The position numbers were made by a program, and so were the translations under genes. A stretch of 17,242 nt of DNA from an uncultured Clostridia bacterium. GTDB lineage: Bacteria > Bacillota_A > Clostridia > TANB77 > CAG-508. Below the pieces are notes generated by a model, which had not been told where the DNA came from, searched no databases, and saw only the letters and a program-made list of their open reading frames with translations. The DNA is taken from NCBI GenBank assembly GCA_949747745.1, contig CATKFT010000189.1, positions 1 through 17,242 on the forward strand. Reading direction: 5' to 3'. This document shows, piece by piece, positions 6,540-13,205 of the stretch (the first letter of the stretch is position 1; every line of letters begins with the position of its first letter).

Positions 6540-7667
6540 ATGATTACACAAAATAATTTAGAAAAAATAAAAAGACATGTTAAAGAAAAAAGAATTTTAA
6601 CTATGGAAGCATTAAAAGAATTTGGTTTTCATATTGGTGAAATTGCATATCTAATAGAAACAGGAAGATTAATAGAGAAAAAAGATGGAAGCTATCATTA
6701 TGTAGGAGCAAATCCGTCAGAAATGTCAGAGGACGTTAAGTTTGAAGGAGTTCCGTCAAATAGTTTTGAGTCTGAGGTCTTATTATCCATACTATTAGCA
6801 GAAAAAGAACGTATTGAAATTAATACAAGTAATTCAGAATGGAAACTTTTAGAAGAAAAGAGTAATTTGTTAGAACGTGAAAAAGGAATTGTAATTTTAA
6901 AGGCAATGCCTGAAGAGAGAAGACATAAAATATATCGATTTGCAAAAGGAATTCCTTGCTTAAATGTTTTTCCTATTGATAAAGGTTTAGAAAAGAAAAG
7001 AATTGTATTAAAATCTTATGAAGAAAATCCAGTAAATATCAAAAAATTAATGGAGAGTGGAGATTGTGCATATCGGGGAAGAAATTTTTATCAATCAATT
7101 CAATGTTATTTAGAAGTTTTAACGCATTTAAGAAAGCCAACTCCTTATTTATATGGAAAATTGGGTCTTTCATATATGAAAATAGGGCAAATAAAAAAAG
7201 CGATTGACTATTTGAGGGTAGCAGATTCCATGTATCGTGCCAAAGGAAAAAACACCTGTTTTTCGGATTTGATTGAAGAATTGAAAAGCAAAAAAAGAAA
7301 CAATGGAGATAGAAAATATTCAGTTCCGTTTGAAGAAACAGAATTTCGGAATGATATGAATGAATACTATGGGTTAGATGCAATCGAAGAAATGGCAGCA
7401 TTTGTATCTAGTGGAAAATCGATAGAAGAAGTAGCAATCAAATTCTCGTTAAATGAGGAGCAATTGACTCTACTGATGCTTTTGTTTGCTAAAAATTGCT
7501 ACGCAAATAGTGATTTTCGATTGGGAGATAAATATTTGAAACAAGCAGAAAAAAGAAAAAACAAGACAGAACAAGCTCAAAAGTTGTTAAGTGAAATTCG
7601 AGAAAAAAAGAAATTTTATCAATATCAAAAATCAGAAGGAACAAAACTTTTTCAACTTACACAATAG
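6540..7667 (+). CDS. Unknown protein, winged-helix-like N-terminus and TPR-like repeats
   Basis: This 375-residue soluble protein has no assigned family. Residues about 5-56 (RILTMEALKEFGFHIGEIAY, then a beta-wing ending in KKDGSYHYVG) resemble the small winged-helix domain at the N-terminus of AbiEi-type regulators. Residues about 166-235 form paired helices of TPR type (RNFYQSIQCYLEVL; YLYGKLGLSYMKIGQIKKAI). A second helical region (281-345) contains SIEEVAIKFSLNEEQ, which could be a helix-turn-helix, followed by another TPR-like pair. The strong AGGGAGG site fixes ATG 6540. It is transcribed alone, between its own promoter and terminator. A DNA-binding or scaffolding role is inference only. 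Confidence 0.75.
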   Translation: MITQNNLEKIKRHVKEKRILTMEALKEFGFHIGEIAYLIETGRLIEKKDGSYHYVGANPSEMSEDVKFEGVPSNSFESEVLLSILLAEKERIEINTSNSEWKLLEEKSNLLEREKGIVILKAMPEERRHKIYRFAKGIPCLNVFPIDKGLEKKRIVLKSYEENPVNIKKLMESGDCAYRGRNFYQSIQCYLEVLTHLRKPTPYLYGKLGLSYMKIGQIKKAIDYLRVADSMYRAKGKNTCFSDLIEELKSKKRNNGDRKYSVPFEETEFRNDMNEYYGLDAIEEMAAFVSSGKSIEEVAIKFSLNEEQLTLLMLLFAKNCYANSDFRLGDKYLKQAEKRKNKTEQAQKLLSEIREKKKFYQYQKSEGTKLFQLTQ

Positions 7668-7694
7668 TTATGAGACATCATAACTATTTCTTTT
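7663..7694 (+). terminator. Terminator overlapping a stop codon
   Basis: A perfect 10-bp stem AATAGTTATG (7663-7672) / CATAACTATT (7679-7688) with loop AGACAT, followed by a C-interrupted T-tract. The TAG stop (7665-7667) lies inside the stem. Confidence 0.75.
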
Positions 7695-7716
7695 GGTTTT
7701 ATTTTTGGATGGATTT

Positions 7717-7725
7717 TGATATAAT
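7717..7725 (+). promoter_or_regulatory. Extended -10 promoter of the lipid operon
   Basis: TGA-TATAAT ends only 17 bases before ATG 7743. With usual spacing the transcript would begin near 7732, inside the AGAGGT ribosome site (7731-7736), so the mRNA would be nearly leaderless. No consensus -35 is evident. Confidence 0.5.
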
Positions 7726-7742
7726 AGAATAGAGGTAAAAAT

Positions 7743-8327
7743 ATGAAAAAAAAAGATGCATTATTATATCGATTTGCTAGACCTATTATTACAGTATTAT
7801 TTAAAATATTTTTTACACCTAAAATAATAGGAAGAGATAATATTCCAAATTCAGGAAGAATTATTTTAGCTGGTAATCATACTAGCAACTTTGATTGTTT
7901 GCTTTTAATCAGTTCTACCAAACGTTCTATTCACTTTTTAGCAAAAAAAGAATTATGGAAAGGACCTAAAAAAATTATATTTGGAAATATGGGTTTGATT
8001 CCTGTTGATAGGACAAAAAAAGACCATAGTTCTTTGGAAAAAGCTGAAGCTTATTTAAAAGAAGAACAATTAATTGGAATTTTTCCAGAAGGGACAACAG
8101 AAAAAGAAAAAATGAAAATGCTTCCTTTCAAAATGGGAGCAATAAAAATGGCGAGGGACACCAATACAGAAATTATTCCATTTTCCATAACGGGAGACTA
8201 TTCTTTATTCTCAAGAAACTTAAAAATCGTTTTTGGAAAGCCAATATCTATAATAGAAAATAATCTAGAAAGAGAAAAAGAAAAATTAGAGGAAACTATT
8301 AAAACATTAATGAGAGGTGATTTGTAA
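7743..8327 (+). CDS. PlsC-family lysophospholipid acyltransferase (first copy)
   Basis: A 194-residue 1-acylglycerol-3-phosphate acyltransferase-type enzyme at the inner membrane face. It would transfer an acyl group from an acyl donor to a lysophospholipid or lysophosphatidic acid. The catalytic H-x4-D motif is GNHTSNFD (H46, D51); the substrate-binding motif is FPEGT (114-118). An N-terminal hydrophobic helix (about 14-24) provides membrane association. The stop codon TAA overlaps the ATG of the ligase gene by one base, so the two are translationally coupled. The second copy downstream aligns with it from the first residue onward, with the same H46/D51 positions. PlsC in phosphatidic acid synthesis is the default reading, but the neighbouring ligase suggests re-acylation or salvage. 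Confidence 0.9.
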   Translation: MKKKDALLYRFARPIITVLFKIFFTPKIIGRDNIPNSGRIILAGNHTSNFDCLLLISSTKRSIHFLAKKELWKGPKKIIFGNMGLIPVDRTKKDHSSLEKAEAYLKEEQLIGIFPEGTTEKEKMKMLPFKMGAIKMARDTNTEIIPFSITGDYSLFSRNLKIVFGKPISIIENNLEREKEKLEETIKTLMRGDL

Positions 8328-10060
8328 TGTCTATATTTGAGATTTTTAGACGAAAAAAAGAAATACCAGCTCCATGGAGTAAATATTATAAAGAAGAAGA
8401 CGTAAATATTAAAATCCCTAATATCAGTATGTATGAACAAGTAAAAAGAAGTACTGCAAAATATCCCAGTTATACAGCTTATGAGTATTTTAGAAAAAAA
8501 ACAACTTATAAAACATTTTTAAATGAGATTGATGCCTCTGCAGCAGCTTTTAAAGTAATGGGAATTAAAAAAGGTGATATTGTAACTTTATGTATGCCAA
8601 ATGTACCAGAAGTATTGATAGCATTATATGGACTCAATAAATTGGGTGCAATTGCAAATATGCTACATCCACTTTCTGCCGAAGAAGAAATCAAAGACAA
8701 TTTAATTTCTACAAATAGTGAATATCTAGTTATGATTGATATGTTTTACCATAAAATAGAAAAAAATATAGAGGAAACAAAAATAAAAAAAGTTATTTTT
8801 GTTTCAGCGAGTGACTCAATGGGATTATTTATGAAAATTGGATATAAATTAACACAAGGGCGAAAATTTCTGAAATATCCAAAAAACGAGAAATTTCTGA
8901 GTTGGAAAACGTTCCTAAAACAATCTAAAAAATTAAGAGAAAAAATGGATACAAAATTTGGGAAAGATACCCCAGCTGTTATTATTCATAGTGGTGGAAC
9001 AAGTGGAACTCCAAAAAATGTAGTAATCCAAAATAGAGCTTTTATTTTAGCAGCAAAGCAAGAACAAATTTCATTAAAACAATTAAAACCAGGTGATTGT
9101 TGTTTGGCAATTATGCCAAATTTTCATGGTTTTGGACTTAGTGTGTTAATGCATACTCCTTTAGCACTTGGATGTTATACCATTTTAGTCCCACAATTTG
9201 ATTCAAAAAAATTTGATATTCTATTCAAAAAAACAAGACCAACATGTGTTTTGGGAGTACCAACTTTATTTGAAGCGTTATCTGAAAACCATAATATAAA
9301 ACATCTTGACTTATCGTTTTTGAAATACGCAGTGAGTGGAGGGGACCTTTTAAATAGCAATTTGGAAAACAAAATCAATGAATATTTTAAAGCCCACAAT
9401 TCAACTGCAAGAATTACACAAGGTTATGGTTTGTCAGAAGCACTTGCTGCTGTTTGTTTGGCAGCAGATGATGTGAATAAAAGTGGTTCAGTTGGAATTC
9501 CTTTAGCAGGAAATTATGTGAAAATTATTGACCCAGCGACTAGGGAGACACTTCCTTTTGGCGAAACAGGTGAAATTGTTGTTCATACAAAAGCCTTAAT
9601 GATGGGTTATTTAAACAATGAAGCAGAAACGAATGAAGCGTTACAAGTACATAAAGACGGACATGTATGGCTACATACAGGCGATTTGGGTTATATGGAT
9701 GAAGATGGTTTTGTTTTCTATAAAGGAAGACAAAAAAGAATGATTATCTCTAGTGGATATAATGTATTTCCATCTCATATAGAAGAAGTAATAGAAGCTC
9801 ATCCAGCAGTTCTACAGTGTACAGTAGTTGGAGTTCCTCATCCATATAAAGGAGAAGTTCCCAAGGCATTTATCGTTTTAAAAGAAGGATTTCATGGGTT
9901 ATTTATCAAATCTGAGATTAGAGAATATAGTAAAAAGAATTTGGCAAAATATATGATTCCTTCCGAATTCGTTTACAGAAAAAAGTTGCCAAAAACAAAA
10001 TTAGGAAAAGTAGATTTTATAAAATTGCAAAGTGATATAGGAGTTGATGATGATGAATAA
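8327..10060 (+). CDS. Acyl-AMP-forming acyl-CoA/acyl-ACP synthetase (FadD/Aas-like)
   Basis: A 577-residue enzyme of the ANL adenylating superfamily. It would activate a fatty acid with ATP to acyl-AMP and load it onto CoA or ACP. Visible core motifs in order: ATP loop HSGGTSGTPK (221-230), QGYGLSE (365-371), GEIVVHTKALMMGYLN (414-429), TGDLG (451-455), the hinge GRQKRMI (467-473) and the C-terminal PKTKLGK (555-561), whose K561 is the catalytic lysine. The ATP loop differs from the usual YTSGTTG form. There is no membrane segment. Its ATG overlaps the upstream PlsC stop, and the ribosome site GAGAGGTG lies in the PlsC coding end. Its own end overlaps or abuts the second PlsC start. Carboxylic acid chain length and acceptor (CoA or ACP) cannot be told from sequence alone. 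Confidence 0.9.
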   Translation: MSIFEIFRRKKEIPAPWSKYYKEEDVNIKIPNISMYEQVKRSTAKYPSYTAYEYFRKKTTYKTFLNEIDASAAAFKVMGIKKGDIVTLCMPNVPEVLIALYGLNKLGAIANMLHPLSAEEEIKDNLISTNSEYLVMIDMFYHKIEKNIEETKIKKVIFVSASDSMGLFMKIGYKLTQGRKFLKYPKNEKFLSWKTFLKQSKKLREKMDTKFGKDTPAVIIHSGGTSGTPKNVVIQNRAFILAAKQEQISLKQLKPGDCCLAIMPNFHGFGLSVLMHTPLALGCYTILVPQFDSKKFDILFKKTRPTCVLGVPTLFEALSENHNIKHLDLSFLKYAVSGGDLLNSNLENKINEYFKAHNSTARITQGYGLSEALAAVCLAADDVNKSGSVGIPLAGNYVKIIDPATRETLPFGETGEIVVHTKALMMGYLNNEAETNEALQVHKDGHVWLHTGDLGYMDEDGFVFYKGRQKRMIISSGYNVFPSHIEEVIEAHPAVLQCTVVGVPHPYKGEVPKAFIVLKEGFHGLFIKSEIREYSKKNLAKYMIPSEFVYRKKLPKTKLGKVDFIKLQSDIGVDDDE

Positions 10061-10646
10061 AAAAGTTCCATTTTTATATAAATTTGGAAAATTAATTCTG
10101 GGTCCAATTTTTAAATGGTATTATCATCCAACCATTATAGGCGCAGAAAACATTCCAAAATCAGGGTCTATTTTGATTGTTGGTAACCATAAACATTTGT
10201 ATGACCAATGCTTGACTATAATAGCAACTAAAAGAGGAATTCATTATATGGCTAAGAAAGAATATTTTGATGATAAAAAGGTAGCTTGGTTTTTTAAAGG
10301 AACGGGTTGTATTTCTGTAGATAGAAGTAAAAAAGATGAGAATTCTAAAGCCTTGGCTTTGTCTGTGTTAAAAGATGGTGGAGCTGTAGGTCTTTTTCCA
10401 GAAGGAACTAGAAATAAGACAAATGAGTTTCTGTTACCCTTTAAATTTGGTGCAGTAAGTATGGCAGAAAAAACGGATTCTTATTTGGTTCCATTTGGGA
10501 TTACAGGAGATTATGTTTTTAGAAGTAAAAATTTAGTGATTCGTTATGGAAAACCATTTAAAGTTGGAGATATGAAATTAGAAGAAGCCAATCAATTGCT
10601 TCATGATGAAGTAGAAGCGTTGATGAAACAGAATTTAAATATGTAA
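10053..10646 (+). CDS. PlsC-family lysophospholipid acyltransferase (second copy)
   Basis: A paralogue of the 7743 gene, encoding a membrane-associated acyltransferase of about 197 residues. H-x4-D is GNHKHLYD (H46, D51), and FPEGT lies at 115-119. Three consecutive ATG codons (10047, 10050, 10053) follow AGGAG (10039-10043). I chose 10053 because the protein then aligns without gaps to the first copy from residue 1 (MNKKVPFLYKF against MKKKDALLYRF) and the spacing of 9 is good; 10050 is nearly as likely. The start overlaps the ligase stop codon region (10058-10060). Two diverged copies in one operon suggest different acceptors or acyl-chain positions. The gene is closed by a terminator. Confidence 0.9.
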   Translation: MNKKVPFLYKFGKLILGPIFKWYYHPTIIGAENIPKSGSILIVGNHKHLYDQCLTIIATKRGIHYMAKKEYFDDKKVAWFFKGTGCISVDRSKKDENSKALALSVLKDGGAVGLFPEGTRNKTNEFLLPFKFGAVSMAEKTDSYLVPFGITGDYVFRSKNLVIRYGKPFKVGDMKLEEANQLLHDEVEALMKQNLNM

Positions 10647-10654
10647 AATTTTAG

Positions 10655-10683
10655 AAGTTTTCTAGTGAAATAGAAAACTTTTT
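10655..10683 (+). terminator. Terminator of the lipid operon
   Basis: A perfect 10-bp stem AAGTTTTCTA (10655-10664) / TAGAAAACTT (10671-10680) with a GTGAAA loop, continuing into T residues to 10683. The next -10 element begins in its final T. Confidence 0.85.
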
Positions 10684-10691
10684 GTTATAAT
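10683..10691 (+). promoter_or_regulatory. Extended -10 promoter of the three-gene unknown operon
   Basis: TGT-TATAAT ends 22 bases before ATG 10714 and directly follows the T-run of the lipid-operon terminator. The -35 position falls inside the terminator hairpin and has no consensus match. The predicted transcript starts near 10698, a few bases before the CGGAGGA ribosome site. Confidence 0.5.
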
Positions 10692-10713
10692 AGTTAAGAA
10701 CGGAGGATGGACT

Positions 10714-12117
10714 ATGTCATTAAAAGATAAATTGGGGAATACGATAAAACAAGCGACAGAATATTTAGGAAATGTGAATTTAAAAGATAAAGTAATTGAG
10801 ATGAAGGACAAGACAATAGACAAAGTTAAGGGAATTGATAATCCAGACCATTATACAGCACCAATTGGATTTGAATTATTTAAAATTCCAGTTGCTATTA
10901 GTACGGCAGAGGTCACAAAAACATTAGACAAAATAGAACCATTTCAACTCAAAGAAAAAGATAAAATAGTAGATGCTTATGTGAGAATGTTAACCCTACT
11001 TACAGGGGGAGAAACGATAATAGAAGCGATTACTGCAACTATGAAAAAAACATATTTAATTGTATGGACTAGTAAAGATAGACTTCTTATTGTGCACAAA
11101 GAGCACTATAAAGTTTTGATAAGGGAAGAAATGAGTATTTTTAAAATAACAGGAACTGGGACTTTTGGTCTAACATTTTCTTTAAATGGATATCAATTTA
11201 CTGGAAGCGAAAAATCAAAAGTATATCGTTTTATTCGTTCTTATTGTCACGAAAATACAGCAGAATATCCTTTTACTCCTTATCTTTCAATATCAAAAAC
11301 GTTGAATTACTATGAACGTTTTAAGTATGGAAAGTTGTCAAAAGAAAATGAAGCAATGAATGAAAACAAACAATTGAGCATATTATTTGAAACCATGGAA
11401 TTTCCTCTTGTAAGTATATATGGGACATTTATGGATAAAAAATATGTCATAGCCCTTTCAACCAATCGAAAGGTATACATGATAGACCAAAGTAGTTATA
11501 CGATTGTTTCCATGGAGCAAATTCAAAAAATAGAGCTTGTTAATAAGGGAATGTTTAGCTATGAATTCTATATGGATAATTACTATTTTACTGGTAGTGG
11601 TCCTGAATCTAGTGTTATGAAATTTATTGAATATTTAAGTAATCCTGATAGCTATGAAACTGCAAGAAATGATTTTTTAAAGAATCATCAAGTTTTAGTT
11701 ACTTTTCCATTTGAAGGAGCAACATCATATCAAACACCTGGAGGAGAAGCCATTATTATTAGTGGTTCTGGCAATTCTTTTTTGATTAGTCATGGGATGA
11801 ATCAAATGGAAATGTATTCAAAAGAAGATTTTGAACGATATGAATTGTTAATTGAATTTGGGATTAATAAAGATGATATGTGGAATGTAGATAATGCAAA
11901 GTTAGAAGGAAAAAAGCCTATTGAAAAAGAGGAAGCAATTCATAATTACGATAAAGTAAGAGCTAGAATCTTTGTAAAACATAAATTAGAGTGTGCTGTT
12001 GAACTACCTTTTATTTTAATGAAAAAAGTTGTCTATAAAGAAATAGAAGAAACTTCTGAAGCAAGTGCAGTAGTTACCAAGGAATTATTAGATAGATTGG
12101 ATAATTTCAAATATTAG
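10714..12117 (+). CDS. Unknown protein with two PH-like repeats
   Basis: I recognise no named family. The 467 residues begin with an amphipathic Lys/Asp-rich helix (about 1-40, repeated LKDK and MKDK units), of the sort that lies on membranes. Two homologous beta-rich modules follow. Residues 112-165 and 242-295 align without gaps at an offset of 130 (about 13 identities in 54, many conservative), both ending in Y-x-FTGS, and each is followed by an amphipathic helix (VYRFIRSYC; VMKFIEYL). Strands plus one C-terminal helix is the outline of a PH-like (bPH/GRAM) fold. The remaining part (about 325-467) is also beta-rich and may hold a further diverged module. No signal peptide or transmembrane segment is visible. 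CGGAGGA gives a clear start. It heads an operon with two other unknowns. Confidence 0.8.
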   Translation: MSLKDKLGNTIKQATEYLGNVNLKDKVIEMKDKTIDKVKGIDNPDHYTAPIGFELFKIPVAISTAEVTKTLDKIEPFQLKEKDKIVDAYVRMLTLLTGGETIIEAITATMKKTYLIVWTSKDRLLIVHKEHYKVLIREEMSIFKITGTGTFGLTFSLNGYQFTGSEKSKVYRFIRSYCHENTAEYPFTPYLSISKTLNYYERFKYGKLSKENEAMNENKQLSILFETMEFPLVSIYGTFMDKKYVIALSTNRKVYMIDQSSYTIVSMEQIQKIELVNKGMFSYEFYMDNYYFTGSGPESSVMKFIEYLSNPDSYETARNDFLKNHQVLVTFPFEGATSYQTPGGEAIIISGSGNSFLISHGMNQMEMYSKEDFERYELLIEFGINKDDMWNVDNAKLEGKKPIEKEEAIHNYDKVRARIFVKHKLECAVELPFILMKKVVYKEIEETSEASAVVTKELLDRLDNFKY

Positions 12118-12129
12118 AAAGAGGATAAA

Positions 12130-12864
12130 ATGACTGTGATATTATTAGCACCAGATGGAAAAAAGTTTGAAATAAAATGGGAAGATTTATTGGAATTTAG
12201 TAAGCAAATATGTGAGCGATGGTGTTCTGAATCAGAAGTCAATAAAAAGGCTTTTGACTCTTATGCAGAACAATATGGATTATTTACTCCATATTATGAT
12301 TTTTTATTACATCGACTTCAATATATACAAGTAGGATTTCCTTTCTTTGAAAGAGCTTGTGCTGTTGCAAGTCTGCATTTTAAACGTTTTATATATTTAG
12401 AAGAGGGAGAACTTTTAAATTATGAATCATTAAAAAATAAAAAAGCAAAGTCTAGCTTAGATATTTATGTTGCCTCAGATAAACAATTAGATTATCAAAA
12501 AACGTTAGAAGAGTATAAAGAGGGTTTTTTATTACCAGATGGTTCTTTACTTTCTATAGAACAATTAGGAAATCATAAAAATATCGCTTATGCTTATTTG
12601 TTACAAAAAATGATAGAAGAGCCAATGCTAATGGAAGATTATTTAAAATACAGAGATAAAATAGGAGATATTAGAGAATACTTTTTTTATCGATTGGGAT
12701 GTGCTCAAATCTGTGGTTTGAAATGCAGGATTGCAATTTATGACGCTACCATGTTGACGCCAATTCAAAAGAAATTATTAGATTCTATGAATTTAGACCC
12801 TACTTTACAGAAATCTATTTTAGAGGATTTTCAAAATCCTTTTTCTCCACAAATAAGGAAGTGA
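12130..12864 (+). CDS. Unknown cytoplasmic protein
   Basis: A 244-residue protein with no recognised domain, no signal peptide and no membrane segment. It is rich in aromatic residues and Leu and mostly helical. Short look-alike segments occur near the start (LLAPDGKKFEI, 5-15) and past the middle (FLLPDGSLLSIEQLGNHKN, 133-151). They hint at a two-part architecture, though the similarity is too short to prove it. Five cysteines are scattered, with the C191/C195/C199 spacing (x3, x3) worth noting as a possible metal site. AGAGGATAAA precedes ATG 12130, 12 bases after the upstream stop. It ends in TGA, the only TGA stop among the clear genes, inside the ribosome site of the next gene. Confidence 0.78.
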   Translation: MTVILLAPDGKKFEIKWEDLLEFSKQICERWCSESEVNKKAFDSYAEQYGLFTPYYDFLLHRLQYIQVGFPFFERACAVASLHFKRFIYLEEGELLNYESLKNKKAKSSLDIYVASDKQLDYQKTLEEYKEGFLLPDGSLLSIEQLGNHKNIAYAYLLQKMIEEPMLMEDYLKYRDKIGDIREYFFYRLGCAQICGLKCRIAIYDATMLTPIQKKLLDSMNLDPTLQKSILEDFQNPFSPQIRK

Positions 12865-12869
12865 TGTAT

Positions 12870-13145
12870 ATGAAAATAAATGGTTATGATATAAATATTG
12901 ATTCTTTAATGGAAGACTTAAACATTGAACATGACTTTTATATAAAGAGAAAAAATGGTTTGATGTTAAAAGATTCTCAAATAAAAATATTGGAACGTTA
13001 TCATATATTTTATCAGCATTATAATAGCTTATCTTCTTTACTATTTGAAGTAGAGGAAGTACTAAATGAAATCGAAGCAGATGAATTAGAAAAGGTAGCA
13101 GAAGAATTATCAGAACTTCATTATTATCACGAAACAAATAAGTAA
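12870..13145 (+). CDS. Small helical unknown protein
   Basis: A protein of about 91 residues, strongly acidic towards its C-terminus (LFEVEEVLNEIEADELEKVA and onward), predicted almost wholly helical from about residue 32 and likely to form a coiled coil. The frame opens at GTG 12861, but ATG 12870 is preferred: AAGGAAGTGAT (12855-12865) matches the anti-Shine-Dalgarno complement with one mismatch at 8-9 nt spacing. ATG 12864 is too close to that site. It follows the 12130 gene after 5 bases and is terminated at once, so it is the third and last gene of the operon. It may bind its operon partners. No family is recognised. Confidence 0.75.
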   Translation: MKINGYDINIDSLMEDLNIEHDFYIKRKNGLMLKDSQIKILERYHIFYQHYNSLSSLLFEVEEVLNEIEADELEKVAEELSELHYYHETNK

Positions 13146-13171
13146 GAGACAATTATTGTTTCTCTTTTTTT
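13144..13171 (+). terminator. Terminator overlapping a stop codon
   Basis: AAGAGA (13144-13149) pairs with TCTCTT (13161-13166), extended by CAA/TTG with a small bulge, and runs into seven T residues to 13171. The TAA stop (13143-13145) is at the base of the stem. Confidence 0.8.
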
Positions 13172-13205
13172 GTCTTTATGATATCATTAAAGAAAGGTGA
13201 ATGAT

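Noticed and set aside
7039..7401. 120-codon minus-strand open frame
   Set aside because: It lies wholly inside the 6540-7667 gene, which has a clear promoter and ribosome site; its translation is Phe/Leu-rich shadow sequence.
12820..13152. 110-codon minus-strand frame opposite the small helical gene
   Set aside because: It starts in the terminator region and mirrors the + strand gene, which has a near-perfect Shine-Dalgarno and operon position.
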